From the NCBI GenBank assembly GCA_018056685.1, contig JAGPFC010000014.1, positions 1-64,000 of the forward strand: 64,000 bases of DNA, in the 5' to 3' direction. The DNA is from Smithella sp. GTDB lineage: Bacteria; Desulfobacterota; Syntrophia; Syntrophales; Smithellaceae. Positions 10,101 through 19,026 of this stretch are shown here, piece by piece; the stretch's first letter is position 1, and each line of letters starts with the position of its first letter. The notes under the pieces were generated by a model. The model had not been told where the DNA came from. It did no database searches and saw nothing but the letters and a program-made list of their open reading frames with translations. Made by a program: the position numbers and the translations under genes.

Positions 10101-10925
10101 ATGATTAAAGCTGTGGTTACGGGAGCAGCCGGAAGAATGGGTGGCAAAATCATCAGCCTCATTTCAACCATGGAGAATATCGAAGTTGTCGGAGCGGTTG
10201 AAATAGCAGGTCACCCGATTGTCGGGCGGGATATCGGTCAGGGTTTGGGTAAGAAAGGGCTCATTGTCTGTAATAATCTATCAGACTGCATTGACCTGGC
10301 TGATGTCGTCATCGACTTTACCAATCATGAAGCGTCGATGAATTATTTAAAAGTGGCCGGTGAGAAAAACCGTGCCATTGTTGTCGGGTCCACCGGATTT
10401 ACCGATGCTGAAATAAAGGAGATTAAAGCGTTGTCTAAAAACATCCGTTGCGTATTAACACCCAACATGAGCGTCGGGGTCAATGTGATGTTGAAGGTTC
10501 TTGAATATTGTGCGGGCATTCTGAAGGATGATTATGATGTGGAAATTATCGAAGCGCATCATAATCTGAAAAAGGACGCTCCCAGCGGCACGGCCATGCA
10601 GATAGCCAAAGTCATTGCCGGTAAATTGGGACGCAGCATGGAAAAAGATTTGCTTTATTGCCGTAAGGGCATGATTGGAGAAAGAAGTAAAAAAGAGATC
10701 GGCATACAGACCGTCCGTGCGGGTGATATCGTCGGCGATCATACGGTCATCTTTGGCGGCGTGGGAGAAAGACTGGAATTTATTCATCGGGCACACAGCC
10801 GGGATAACTTTGCGAAAGGAGCGATCCGGGCGGCGCAATGGATTGTGAATCAGCAAAACGGATTGTATGATATGCAGGACGTTTTAGGCTTAAGAGATAC
10901 CCATGAAGGTTGTTTGAATATTTGA
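10101..10925 (+). CDS. dapB: 4-hydroxy-tetrahydrodipicolinate reductase
   Basis: NAD(P)H-dependent reductase that follows DapA. It has 274 residues. The nucleotide-binding GAAGRMG is at 8-14. The catalytic block EAHHNLKKDAPSGTA at 151-165 holds the His153-His154 pair and the substrate lysine. PNMSVGVN and the C-terminal EFIHRAHSRDNFAKGA block are also normal. Its stop TGA at 10923-10925 is interleaved with the proposed TTG start of folK. Confidence 0.95.
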   Translation: MIKAVVTGAAGRMGGKIISLISTMENIEVVGAVEIAGHPIVGRDIGQGLGKKGLIVCNNLSDCIDLADVVIDFTNHEASMNYLKVAGEKNRAIVVGSTGFTDAEIKEIKALSKNIRCVLTPNMSVGVNVMLKVLEYCAGILKDDYDVEIIEAHHNLKKDAPSGTAMQIAKVIAGKLGRSMEKDLLYCRKGMIGERSKKEIGIQTVRAGDIVGDHTVIFGGVGERLEFIHRAHSRDNFAKGAIRAAQWIVNQQNGLYDMQDVLGLRDTHEGCLNI

Positions 10926-11431
10926 ACGGCACAATCGCTTATATCGGGATCGGTTCCAATCTTGGCGAATCCTTAAAAAACTGCCGGAAAGCCATAGAAA
11001 AACTTTCCTGTGTGGAAGGAATCAAATTATTAACAGCGTCTTCTTTTTATAAAACCGAGCCTGTCGACATAGAAGATCAGGACTTTTTTATCAATGCGGT
11101 TGTGGAAATTAAAACGGATCTTTCCGCCCATGATCTCATGCAGACTTTGCAAAATATTGAGAATGATATGGGACGCGTGAGAAAAATGAAAGGCGGTCCG
11201 AGGATTATTGATCTGGATATCCTTTTTTACGGACAGCATGTTATTGCTGAACAGAATCTGACAGTTCCGCATCCCGAAATTCACAAAAGGCGATTTGTTC
11301 TGGAACCGCTCTGCGAAATAGCTTCTTATTTCATTCATCCTTCGTATGGTGTATCCATTCGCGGATTGAAAGACAGATTGCTTGATCATAAGCAAGTTGA
11401 GATCATCAGAGAAAACGGCTCATTCCGGTAG
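10922..11431 (+). CDS. folK: 2-amino-4-hydroxy-6-hydroxymethyldihydropteridine pyrophosphokinase
   Basis: Transfers pyrophosphate from ATP to 6-hydroxymethyl-dihydropterin in folate synthesis. It has 169 residues from the TTG at 10922. That TTG forms a TTGA overlap with the dapB stop, lies 12 bases after GAAGG, and puts the conserved AYIGIGSNLGES at residues 6-17 as in the family. A TTG at 10910 is in frame but directly abuts the ribosome site. GPRIIDLDILFYG carries the metal-binding aspartates, followed by VPHPEIHKRRFVLEPL. This is a single-domain enzyme without fused FolB or FolP. Confidence 0.9.
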   Translation: MNGTIAYIGIGSNLGESLKNCRKAIEKLSCVEGIKLLTASSFYKTEPVDIEDQDFFINAVVEIKTDLSAHDLMQTLQNIENDMGRVRKMKGGPRIIDLDILFYGQHVIAEQNLTVPHPEIHKRRFVLEPLCEIASYFIHPSYGVSIRGLKDRLLDHKQVEIIRENGSFR

Positions 11432-11435
11432 GTTT

Positions 11436-11705
11436 ATGAACATGGTCAAATTTATCATATCTGTATTAGTCGTTTATTTCCTGTATCGGATATTTAAGAA
11501 AGTTGGACAATTGAAACCGGCAGACAATAAAGATCATCAACAACCCCAATTTTCATCCGGCAACGGAGAAGAATTGATGGAAGATCCCGTTTGTCATACG
11601 TATGTTCCCGTAAGTCAGGCGTATAAAAAAGAAATGGCGGGCAAAGTTTATTACTTTTGCAGTAAACAATGCAGCGATAAATATACATTAAATAAAGATA
11701 ATTAA
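11436..11705 (+). CDS. Membrane-anchored YHS-type small protein
   Basis: An 89-residue protein with one N-terminal transmembrane helix (about 4-20), a polar linker, and a C-terminal YHS/TRASH-like metal-binding unit. The unit is DPVCH with Cys53 and His54, then [11 protein letters not shown] with Cys75 and Cys79. Such CxnCx3C units bind a metal, often copper or zinc, in other proteins; the ligand here is unknown. The ATG at 11436 follows GGTAGG at 11427-11432, which overlaps the folK stop. An upstream in-frame TTG at 11382 lies inside folK and is unlikely. It resembles small one-helix proteins annotated as PP0621-like, but I cannot assign a function. Confidence 0.75.
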   Translation: MNMVKFIISVLVVYFLYRIFKKVGQLKPADNKDHQQPQFSSGNGEELMEDPVCHTYVPVSQAYKKEMAGKVYYFCSKQCSDKYTLNKDN

Positions 11706-11719
11706 TCAGAGGAGAAACC

Positions 11720-12367
11720 ATGAAATTTTTTATTGATACCGCTAATATTGATGAAATCAAAGAAGGGATTGCGCTGGGAATGGTGGATGGTGTGACCACA
11801 AATCCATCACTGATTGCCAAAGAGAAAAAAGGGTTCGATGCGGTTGTGAAAGAAATATTGAAGGTGGTCAAGGGGCCGGTAAGTCTGGAAGTGTTGAGTC
11901 CTGATGCAAAAGGAATGTTTGCCGAAGGGAAAAAACTGGCGCGCTTGGGCAGTAATGTTGTCATCAAGGTTCCTCTTTCCACTGAAGGATTAAAGGCGAC
12001 AAGAATGTTTGCAGACGCCGGCATTGATGTGAATCAGACGTTAATCTTTTCTCCGTTGCAGGCGCTGATGGCGGCAAAAGCCGGAGCCCGTTATGTCAGT
12101 CCTTTCGTCGGCAGACTGGATGATATTGCTCATGACGGCATGGAACTGGTCGAACAGATTATCACGATTTATGAAAATTATTGTTACGAGACGGAAGTGA
12201 TCGTTGCCAGTATCCGTCATCCGAGACATGTTTTGGATGCCGCTTTAATGGGAGCGGATGTCGCGACCATTCCTTTCAAAGTGATTGCTCAACTGGTGAA
12301 GCATCCGCTGACCGACAAAGGCATTGAGACGTTTTTAAATGACTGGAAGAAAGTGCCCAATAAATAA
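11720..12367 (+). CDS. fsa: Transaldolase-like fructose-6-phosphate aldolase
   Basis: A short class I aldolase of the transaldolase C/FSA type, 215 residues. The Schiff-base lysine is Lys83 in [20 protein letters not shown] at the start and [12 protein letters not shown] at 24-35 are typical. The family includes both true transaldolases of the pentose phosphate pathway and fructose-6-phosphate aldolases. Sequence inspection alone does not decide which, and transaldolase activity is common in such short anaerobe proteins. AGAGGAGAAACC gives a good ribosome site. Confidence 0.9.
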   Translation: MKFFIDTANIDEIKEGIALGMVDGVTTNPSLIAKEKKGFDAVVKEILKVVKGPVSLEVLSPDAKGMFAEGKKLARLGSNVVIKVPLSTEGLKATRMFADAGIDVNQTLIFSPLQALMAAKAGARYVSPFVGRLDDIAHDGMELVEQIITIYENYCYETEVIVASIRHPRHVLDAALMGADVATIPFKVIAQLVKHPLTDKGIETFLNDWKKVPNK

Positions 12368-12401
12368 AAAATCTTTCCGATTGGCTATGCAGGCATGACG
12401 C

Positions 12402-12971
12402 ATGATTTCAAGACATGAAACATTTAATTTGCCCAACACAATAACTTTGATACGCATCAGCGCTGTTCCGTTTCTTTTTTTTCTGCTTTCAGATCCGGGG
12501 GAGTTCTGGAGTCTTGTTCTGGCGTCTTTGTTTGTTCTTGTTTCCATCACCGATTTCCTCGACGGTTACCTGGCCAGAAAATATCAGATGATTACGACCA
12601 TGGGGAAATTTCTCGATCCCATCGCGGATAAAATTATTGTTAATTCAGCGATGATTCTGATGATTCCTATCAGCCGTATTCCGGCATGGATCGTTGCCGT
12701 AACCATTATCCGGGATTTGATTGTGGACGTCATCCGCAGCATCGCTTCGTCTGAAGGTATTTATATTCAAGCCAGTATTCTGGGAAAACAAAAGACGGTG
12801 ACCCAGATCATCGCGGTAACCGCATTGATGATTCATTATCCTCTTTTCGGTCTTAATGCTCATGCCGTGGGAATGGTGATTTTGTATATTGCTTTATTCC
12901 TTACGGTTTATTCGGGAATTGATTATTTTATTAAACTTTATCAAAGTGTTGAAAAAACCGGACATGATTAA
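12402..12971 (+). CDS. pgsA: CDP-diacylglycerol-glycerol-3-phosphate 3-phosphatidyltransferase
   Basis: Makes phosphatidylglycerol phosphate in the inner membrane. It has 189 residues with about four to five hydrophobic segments. The CDP-alcohol phosphotransferase signature is complete: Asp51, Asp54, Gly55, Ala58, Arg59, then Gly68, Asp72 and Asp76 in the standard spacing. The ATG at 12402 lies in a C/A-rich context with no strong ribosome site. It closes the long (+) block; the next 110 bases lead into the tRNA promoter. Confidence 0.92.
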   Translation: MISRHETFNLPNTITLIRISAVPFLFFLLSDPGEFWSLVLASLFVLVSITDFLDGYLARKYQMITTMGKFLDPIADKIIVNSAMILMIPISRIPAWIVAVTIIRDLIVDVIRSIASSEGIYIQASILGKQKTVTQIIAVTALMIHYPLFGLNAHAVGMVILYIALFLTVYSGIDYFIKLYQSVEKTGHD

Positions 12972-13036
12972 GTTTGGTTGGTATCCATGATGATGAAGAA
13001 ACAAGATATTTTTTTGAAATATTTTTAACATTTTTA

Positions 13037-13064
13037 TTGACAATAAATATCTATTTGTTATAGT
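13037..13064 (+). promoter_or_regulatory. Strong sigma-70 promoter for the tRNA pair
   Basis: TTGACA (13037-13042) is followed after 16 bases by TATAGT (13059-13064) with a TG-like extension. The tRNA-Gly begins 19 bases further on. Confidence 0.75.
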
Positions 13065-13082
13065 CACCAACGCTTCTAACGA

Positions 13083-13157
13083 GCGGGCGTAACTCAGCGG
13101 TAGAGTGCTACCTTGCCAAGGTAGACGTCGACGGTTCAAATCCGTTCGCCCGCTCCA
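13083..13157 (+). tRNA. tRNA-Gly(GCC)
   Basis: The acceptor stem GCGGGCG pairs with CGCCCGC at 13147-13153. A discriminator T and an encoded CCA follow. The anticodon stem CTACC/GGTAG surrounds loop TTGCCAA with GCC at 13115-13117. The T-loop GTTCAAATC is canonical. Length is 75 bases including CCA. Confidence 0.97.
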
Positions 13158-13170
13158 TTTTTATTTTTAG

Positions 13171-13246
13171 GGCGGCATAGCCAAGTGGCTAAGGCAGCGG
13201 TCTGCAAAACCGTTATTCCCCGGTTCAAGTCCGGGTGCCGCCTCCA
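13171..13246 (+). tRNA. tRNA-Cys(GCA)
   Basis: The acceptor stem GGCGGCA pairs with TGCCGCC, followed by discriminator T and encoded CCA. The anticodon loop CTGCAAA has GCA at 13204-13206. The T arm CCCCGGTTCAAGTCCGGG is canonical. It lies 13 bases after tRNA-Gly, clearly in the same transcript. Confidence 0.97.
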
Positions 13247-13254
13247 GAATGCTC

Positions 13255-13292
13255 AAAGGGTTGCAGATGAGTACTCACGGCAACCCTTTTTT
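13255..13292 (+). terminator. Rho-independent terminator after tRNA-Cys
   Basis: AAAGGGTTGC (13255-13264) pairs perfectly with GCAACCCTTT (13280-13289), and a run of T follows. It ends the two-tRNA transcript and lies between it and the convergent ygiQ gene. Confidence 0.88.
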
Positions 13293-13332
13293 CCTGTGCA
13301 GGGCCTCTCAAGAAAATGCGTTGGAACGCTGC

Positions 13333-15063
13333 CTATTTCCCTCGAGGGATTGGCGCATTTGCCGGTTTACGAATTGCATGCTGATCGATGAGGATATCCT
13401 TCTGCTTTTGTTTCCCGCGAAGGTTTTTTTCCACAAAGATTTTCTTTTTTTCAAAAGGATCATATTCCGCGAAATACATCAATGTGGAATAAGTGGAAGG
13501 AAGAGGCGTGAAAATCTGTACCTGCCGGGGATGGGTGTGCAGTTCTTTTCCGGCGAAGGATTTAATCAAGCGCATATCTTCTTCGGTGCAGCCGGGATGG
13601 GCGGCAATGAAGTAATAGGTAAGGAACTGATTTTTTCGTGATGATTGATTCAATTTCTCAAAAACTTTTTTAAAATCGAGTAATAAACGCGTCGGTGGTT
13701 TGCCCATGAGTTTAAGCGTTTCCGGTGCTATATGCTCGGGTGCCACCTTTAATTGACCGGAAATATGATGGTCAACCAGCTCCCGCATGTATTCGTTACC
13801 GTATTGTTTATCTCCCGGGAGCAAATCATATCTGATGCCGGAGGCGACAAAAACCTTTTTGATGCCCTTAATCTGTCGCAGATTTTTCAACAAATTAATT
13901 TGCCGGTGATGATCAATTTTTAAATTCGAACAGACTCGAGGATAAAGACAACGTTTGTTCTCACACGCTCCATGGGTCTGTTTTTTTGAACAGTCAATGC
14001 CGTACATGTTGGCGGTAGCGCCGCCGACATCCATTATGTAACCTTTAAAATCCGGCAAAAAAGCAATTTTTCTCGCTTCATCCAAAATCGACTTTTCAGA
14101 ACGGCTGGTAATGGTTCTTCCTTCATGCAGACCGATGGAACAGAAATTACATTCACCGTAACAACCGCGATGGGAAGTGATGGAAAATTTAATCGTTTCC
14201 ATCGCCTTGACTTTTCCCTGTTTCGCGTAAAAAGGATGAACATCCCGGGAGAAGTCTAACGCATAAATCGCATCCAGTTCTTCGGTGGTCAATAGGGATT
14301 GCGGAGGATTTTGAATCAGATAACGATTGCCGTGTTTCTGAAACAGGCCGGTGGCCGTCAGAGGATCGTTATTCTGATAAAAGGTTTTAAACATCTGAAC
14401 AAAGTTTTTTTTATCCGCGATCACGTCCTCATAGGCGGGTATTTCTGTATAATCGGGATGAGGAGTGGAAGCGATATAACAGAGTCCCTTGGTGTTCCTA
14501 ACATCCCGGCCGTTTCTTATTTTTTCAGCGATCTCCAACGTTGATTTTTCGGCCATACCATAAATCAGATAATCGGCACGGGCGTCAAAAAGAATTGAAC
14601 GGCGGACGGAATCGGACCAGTAATCATAATGCGCGATTCTGCGCATGCTGGCCTCAACACCCCCCAGGATCAAAGGTTTTGTATCTTTAAAATATTGTCG
14701 GATCAGGTTGGCGTAAACGACAACAGCGCGATCAGGACGTCGGGTGTTTTTCCCTCCGGCAGTCAAATCGTCACTGTGTCTTTTTTTCTTCAAAGCGGTG
14801 TAATTGGCCACCATGGAATCCATGCAGCCGCCGGTTATGCCCCAGAATAGCCGGGGTTCACCCAGTCGGCCAATATCGGTTCCGCTGTGCCAGTCCGGTT
14901 GGGCGATGATACCCACGCGAAATCCCGCGTGAGAGAGAACGTGGCCGATGATGGAAACACCGATAAACGGACTGTCGATATAGGCATCGCCAGTGACAAG
15001 AATCACATCGAGTTGATCCCATTTCAATTTTTTTAACTCGTTAAAGGTTGTAGGAAGGAACAT
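13333..15063 (-). CDS. ygiQ: YgiQ-family radical SAM protein
   Basis: A 576-residue protein of the YgiQ (UPF0313) radical SAM family. The N-terminal part (about 15-140) looks like a cobalamin-binding-type Rossmann region, with DVILVTGDAYIDSP and ILGGVEASMRR. The radical SAM cluster cysteines are Cys301, Cys305 and Cys308 in GCYGECNFC. A second Cys-rich stretch follows (CSKKQTHGACENKRCLYPRV). The reaction of the family is not known to me. The ATG at the start is followed by the typical MFLPTT opening, although the ribosome site is weak. It leads away from the two small genes to its right, 30 bases downstream of the four-helix protein. Confidence 0.9.
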   Translation of the reverse strand: MFLPTTFNELKKLKWDQLDVILVTGDAYIDSPFIGVSIIGHVLSHAGFRVGIIAQPDWHSGTDIGRLGEPRLFWGITGGCMDSMVANYTALKKKRHSDDLTAGGKNTRRPDRAVVVYANLIRQYFKDTKPLILGGVEASMRRIAHYDYWSDSVRRSILFDARADYLIYGMAEKSTLEIAEKIRNGRDVRNTKGLCYIASTPHPDYTEIPAYEDVIADKKNFVQMFKTFYQNNDPLTATGLFQKHGNRYLIQNPPQSLLTTEELDAIYALDFSRDVHPFYAKQGKVKAMETIKFSITSHRGCYGECNFCSIGLHEGRTITSRSEKSILDEARKIAFLPDFKGYIMDVGGATANMYGIDCSKKQTHGACENKRCLYPRVCSNLKIDHHRQINLLKNLRQIKGIKKVFVASGIRYDLLPGDKQYGNEYMRELVDHHISGQLKVAPEHIAPETLKLMGKPPTRLLLDFKKVFEKLNQSSRKNQFLTYYFIAAHPGCTEEDMRLIKSFAGKELHTHPRQVQIFTPLPSTYSTLMYFAEYDPFEKKKIFVEKNLRGKQKQKDILIDQHAIRKPANAPIPRGK

Positions 15064-15092
15064 ATTTTGAAAAAAAGACCAGCAGGATGGAT

Positions 15093-15485
15093 TTACAATA
15101 TATTAATCAGCTTGAGTCCCAAAATGGCTGCCGACAGTAAAATGACAACAACAACGCGTCCCAGCCAGCGGTGCATATTTCTGAAGGCCTGTTTGTTTTT
15201 AACTTTAAATTGACGATAGCCAATGATCAGAGTGATGAAGGAAAATGAAAAAGCCGTCAAACCGGCAACATGATGCAATCCTTGTAAATGTTCGCCGCTG
15301 GAGCCGGCAACATAAAAAAAAGCCATGGCAATACCTGTTGTCATTGCGCCGAAACTGAGAGCGTTGACTGTTTTGTGAAATTTCAGCCAGTTTTTCCTTC
15401 TTCTGAAGAAGATGGCTGCACTGACGCCGGCAATCAAACCTGACGTTGCGGTGATCATCAGTAAAATGTGCAGAATAAAAAACAT
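15093..15485 (-). CDS. Four-helix membrane protein with paired histidines
   Basis: A 130-residue integral membrane protein with four predicted helices at about 4-26, 40-60, 71-90 and 108-128. I do not recognise a named family with certainty. Each helix has a histidine at or near its start: His6, His37, His71 (with His72) and His105. Because alternate helices start on opposite sides, His6 and His71 would lie near one face and His37 and His105 near the other, the layout expected of a bis-heme b561-like four-helix bundle. That is inference from topology. It sits between an MBL-fold gene and ygiQ on the same strand. Confidence 0.7.
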   Translation of the reverse strand: MFFILHILLMITATSGLIAGVSAAIFFRRRKNWLKFHKTVNALSFGAMTTGIAMAFFYVAGSSGEHLQGLHHVAGLTAFSFSFITLIIGYRQFKVKNKQAFRNMHRWLGRVVVVILLSAAILGLKLINIL

Positions 15486-15516
15486 GGTTTCCCGATTACG
15501 GAAATAGTCTGAAAAG

Positions 15517-16359
15517 TTAAAGCTTAAATGTCATCGACTGGCCAACGGCAACGCATTTCATTTTGCTGCCACTTGATTTGATAATCTTGCGGCAGTCCGC
15601 CACAATCTCGTCAAGAGCATCGTCAACCCTTTCCTGGTTGTGATGAAATAATCCCAGTTGCTTTACGCCGGCTTCCAGCGCGAGATTCAGCGTATCCTTA
15701 TAACAGGAGTGACCCCACCCGCGTGTTTTTTTATACTCTGCTTCATTATACTCGGCATCGTGAAACAGCAGATCCGCGCCTTTGCAAAAATTCAGATATT
15801 GTTTATACGTCAGGCCTCCTTTGTGCCGGTAACGCAGTTCATTATCCGTCAGAAAAACGAACGACTTGCCGTCTTCCTCAAACCGGTAGCCTGTTCCCTG
15901 ATTGGGATGGCTTAACGCTATGGGCGTAATCATCATGGAGCCCAGATTGTAATACGATTGAAAACAAAACTCCTGATAGTCAATTTTGGCGCGAATATAG
16001 TCCAGGTTGACCGGAAAATTCGGGGCCGCCATTATTCTGGCGAGCATTTTTTTGACGGATGTCTGTGCGAAAGGACAACCCCAGACATTTAATTTGGTTT
16101 TGGGTGAATAAATGGGTTTAAAAAAAGGAAAGCCTATAATATGATCCCAGTGGGCGTGTGTTAATAAAAGAGTGAAGTTATGATAACCGTTTACGGTGAG
16201 AGTATTGCCTGCGTCACGTATGCCGGAACCGGCATCAACGATCAGTATGTTATCCTCCTTGGTTCTGATCTCAAGACATGTGGTATTCCCGCCATAGCGT
16301 AAATACTGTCTGCCTGACACAGGAATAGAGCCTCTGGAGCCCCAGCAGTGAATAATCAT
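15517..16359 (-). CDS. MBL-fold metal-dependent hydrolase
   Basis: A 280-residue metallo-beta-lactamase-fold protein. The metal motif is THAHWDHIIGFPF near residues 86-98. Further ligands are likely at the His of ALSHPNQ, the Asp of LFHDAEY and the His of LFHHNQ. The start MIIHCWGSRGSIPV and VDAGSGIRD are shared with the phosphodiesterase/PhnP/RNase Z side of the superfamily. In other bacteria such proteins appear as cyclic-nucleotide or phosphonate phosphodiesterases, so the substrate stays open. An AAAGGTGA ribosome site lies close to the ATG. It is first of three co-directional genes ending with ygiQ. Confidence 0.85.
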   Translation of the reverse strand: MIIHCWGSRGSIPVSGRQYLRYGGNTTCLEIRTKEDNILIVDAGSGIRDAGNTLTVNGYHNFTLLLTHAHWDHIIGFPFFKPIYSPKTKLNVWGCPFAQTSVKKMLARIMAAPNFPVNLDYIRAKIDYQEFCFQSYYNLGSMMITPIALSHPNQGTGYRFEEDGKSFVFLTDNELRYRHKGGLTYKQYLNFCKGADLLFHDAEYNEAEYKKTRGWGHSCYKDTLNLALEAGVKQLGLFHHNQERVDDALDEIVADCRKIIKSSGSKMKCVAVGQSMTFKL

Positions 16360-16502
16360 TGGTCACCTTTATTGCGTTTGCAGTCTAATAATACATAACT
16401 AATTTTAAATCAAGCAGGATGTAAAGACATTTTTATAAAATAATTTTACCTTGCTATTATCACAATCGTTCTTAAATTAATTAAAACATGGAGGAAAATA
16501 CG

Positions 16503-16703
16503 ATGAAAAAAATAAAAATTAATGGAATGTCCTGTCAGCATTGTGCGATGGCTGTGACTAAAGCGTTAAACACTGTAGAGGGTATCAAGAATGTTCAGGT
16601 CGATTTGAGCCGTGGCGTTGCGACTTACGAAGAAGAAAAAAATGTCGATACCAAGATCATCGCCGCGGCCGTTAAAAAAGCCGGCTACGATATTGATGAA
16701 TAA
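16503..16703 (+). CDS. copZ: Copper chaperone CopZ-like protein
   Basis: A 66-residue heavy-metal-associated (HMA) domain protein, with ferredoxin-like fold and MSCQHC at residues 9-14 (Cys11 and Cys14). It should carry Cu(I) in the cytosol and pass it to the adjacent P-type ATPase. The ATG at 16503 is preferred because GGAGG at 16491-16495 precedes it at good spacing; an in-frame ATG at 16488 lies upstream of that site. Directly upstream ACCTTGC resembles half of a CueR-type operator, but the second half is missing. Confidence 0.9.
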   Translation: MKKIKINGMSCQHCAMAVTKALNTVEGIKNVQVDLSRGVATYEEEKNVDTKIIAAAVKKAGYDIDE

Positions 16704-18963
16704 CATGGCTGGCCGGAATACCATAACCATTGCCGTCGGGGGAATGACCTGCGCCGCCTGTGTCAGGAGGGTCGAAAATGCGATTAAAGAGATTGAAGGC
16801 GTAGAAGATGTTGCCGTCAATCTAGCCAATGGACACGCAACCATTATTCATCATTCAAAATGGGGAGGTGTTTCGTCTCTCAGCAAAGTTGTTGCCGACC
16901 ATGGTTATGAATTTTTAGGAGAAGTGAAGGATCCGCTTGTCGATCCCCTGGAAGAATCCAGGAATAAAGATCTGAAAGACCTTACATTAAAAGTCGTCTG
17001 CGGCACGGTATTAAGCATCATTATTTTTATGGGTTCAATGCAGCATTGGTTTGATTTTCTGCATTTCATTCCCCGTCAGACGATGCTTCTGGCGATGTTT
17101 TTTCTGACGTTTCCGGCCGTGTTCTGGGTAGGCAGCCGTTTTTTCACGGGAGCTTATAAAGCGGCCAGGCAAAAAACATCAGATATGAACACGCTTGTTG
17201 CGGTCGGTGCTTTTTCAGCTTACGCCTATTCCGCCGCCGCAACTTTTTTTCCGCAATTTTTCACCACTGCCGGAGTCATGCCGCATGTTTATTATGATGG
17301 CGCGGCGATGATCGTCACTCTTATTCTGGTTGGAAGATTACTGGAAGCCAGAGCCAAAGGGAAAACGTCTGCGGCAATCAAGACGTTAATCGCACTGAAA
17401 CCTAAAACGGCGCATCTCGTTAGAAACGGTCAGGAATTGGAAATGATCGTTGAAGATGTGCAGGTCGGCGATATGCTTCTGGTGAAGCCGGGAGAAAAGA
17501 TTCCTGTTGACGGCATTGTTCTGTCCGGTGAATCAACCATCGACGAATCCATGCTGACCGGTGAAAGCATGCCGGTTAGCAAAACAAAGGGACAGAAAGT
17601 CTTTGCCGCCACCATGAACAAGACGGGCAGTTTTACTTTTCGGGCAACTGGCGTTGGCGCTGAAACTGCACTGGCACAGATTATTCGAATGGTGGCGGAA
17701 GCGCAGGGGTCCAAAGCGCCGATTCAGCGTCTCGCGGATAAAATTGCTTCTGTATTCGTGCCGGTCGTTTTTGTTGTGGCTCTTATTACTTTTTTCATCT
17801 GGTACGTTGTGCCTGCCGATCATCATTTCAGTCGCGCTCTGATTAATTTTGTTTCTGTTTTGGTGATTGCCTGCCCCTGCGCACTGGGCCTGGCAACGCC
17901 CACGGCAATAATGGTGGGTACCGGTCTGGGAGCGCAAAGTGGAATTTTAATTAAGGGGGGCGAGACCTTAGAAAAGATACACAAACTTTCTGTTATCATC
18001 TTTGACAAAACAGGTACGCTCACCCGTGGCGAACCTTTTGTGACAGACATTTTGACAGCTGAAGGTTTTGACGTCAAAACCGTTCTTGCCTTTGCCGCAT
18101 CGTTGGAGAAAAATTCTGAGCATCCTCTCGCCCAGGCAATTCTGCAAAAATCAAAAGCAGAAGGAATCTCTATGGTTGTTACCGATGGATTTACAGCAAT
18201 ACCGGGGATGGGAACCAAAGCATTTGTTGACAATAAATTAGGCATAATCGGCAATCTGCAGTTTATGCAAAAAGAAGAAGTTTCGGTTGATCGTTGGATA
18301 CAAAAAGCGGCAAAACTGGAATCAGAAGGAAAAACCACTGTGTTCGTATCCATGGACACTCAAGTTATCGGCATTATCGCCGCTGCCGATATAGTGAAGC
18401 CCTCTGCCTTGCTAGCGGTGGAAAGCCTGAAGAGCAGGGGATTAAAAGTGGCCATGATTACAGGTGATAACAAAGAGACGGCCGCCGCCATCGCTTCTCA
18501 ATTAGGCGTGGAAAAAGTGTTGGCCGAGGTTCTTCCGGAGAAAAAAGCCGATGCAATAAGAGAGATGCAGGCGGCGGGAGCGGTTGTGGCAATGGTCGGT
18601 GACGGCATCAACGACGCCCCGGCGCTGGCAGCAGCTGATGTCGGGATAGCCATCGGCGCCGGAACGGATGTCGCCATGGAAGCTAGCGACATAACGCTGA
18701 TTCGAGATGATTTGTCGGGTGTTGAGGAAGCAATAGATTTGTCGCTTGCCACAATGCGCGTTATCAAACAGAATCTTTTCTGGGCTTTTTTTTATAATGT
18801 AATCGGTATCCCGCTTGCAGCCGGCGCCTTGTATCCGGCATGGGGAATCTTATTAAATCCGGAATATGCCGCCGCGGCAATGGCGTTGAGTTCATTTTCT
18901 GTTGTCAGTAATTCCTTACGCCTGCGCCGAATCTGGAAGAACCATCAGACCGGAAAGGCATAG
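16696..18963 (+). CDS. copA: Copper-translocating P-type ATPase
   Basis: P1B-type ATPase of about 755 residues that exports Cu(I) from the cytosol. One N-terminal HMA domain carries GMTCAACV (Cys19 and Cys22). Eight membrane helices are expected; the ion-binding CPC lies in [14 protein letters not shown]. The phosphorylation site is DKTGTLTRG, the A-domain motif is TGES, and the hinge is [22 protein letters not shown] contains the HP dipeptide. The start is uncertain: ATG at 16696 overlaps the copZ end, ATG at 16705 begins 2 bases after it, and neither has a strong ribosome site, so translation probably couples to copZ. A longer in-frame opening at 16612 would lie inside copZ. Confidence 0.94.
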   Translation: MNNMAGRNTITIAVGGMTCAACVRRVENAIKEIEGVEDVAVNLANGHATIIHHSKWGGVSSLSKVVADHGYEFLGEVKDPLVDPLEESRNKDLKDLTLKVVCGTVLSIIIFMGSMQHWFDFLHFIPRQTMLLAMFFLTFPAVFWVGSRFFTGAYKAARQKTSDMNTLVAVGAFSAYAYSAAATFFPQFFTTAGVMPHVYYDGAAMIVTLILVGRLLEARAKGKTSAAIKTLIALKPKTAHLVRNGQELEMIVEDVQVGDMLLVKPGEKIPVDGIVLSGESTIDESMLTGESMPVSKTKGQKVFAATMNKTGSFTFRATGVGAETALAQIIRMVAEAQGSKAPIQRLADKIASVFVPVVFVVALITFFIWYVVPADHHFSRALINFVSVLVIACPCALGLATPTAIMVGTGLGAQSGILIKGGETLEKIHKLSVIIFDKTGTLTRGEPFVTDILTAEGFDVKTVLAFAASLEKNSEHPLAQAILQKSKAEGISMVVTDGFTAIPGMGTKAFVDNKLGIIGNLQFMQKEEVSVDRWIQKAAKLESEGKTTVFVSMDTQVIGIIAAADIVKPSALLAVESLKSRGLKVAMITGDNKETAAAIASQLGVEKVLAEVLPEKKADAIREMQAAGAVVAMVGDGINDAPALAAADVGIAIGAGTDVAMEASDITLIRDDLSGVEEAIDLSLATMRVIKQNLFWAFFYNVIGIPLAAGALYPAWGILLNPEYAAAAMALSSFSVVSNSLRLRRIWKNHQTGKA

Positions 18964-19026
18964 CACGACAAACATCAACGGCAATCAATCCGATCAATTT
19001 CTCATGACAATAAATTGTCTTTAAGG

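Noticed and set aside
13249..13641. Open frame of 130 residues on the (+) strand after tRNA-Cys
   Set aside because: It begins in the tRNA terminator and runs antisense through the end of ygiQ.
16449..16480. CueR-type copper operator before copZ
   Set aside because: Only one half-site-like ACCTTGC is seen; the matching GCAAGGT half and the 19-base spacer promoter are missing.
16612..16695. Longer N-terminus of copA starting inside copZ
   Set aside because: It would overlap copZ in another frame and adds residues before the HMA domain without a ribosome site.
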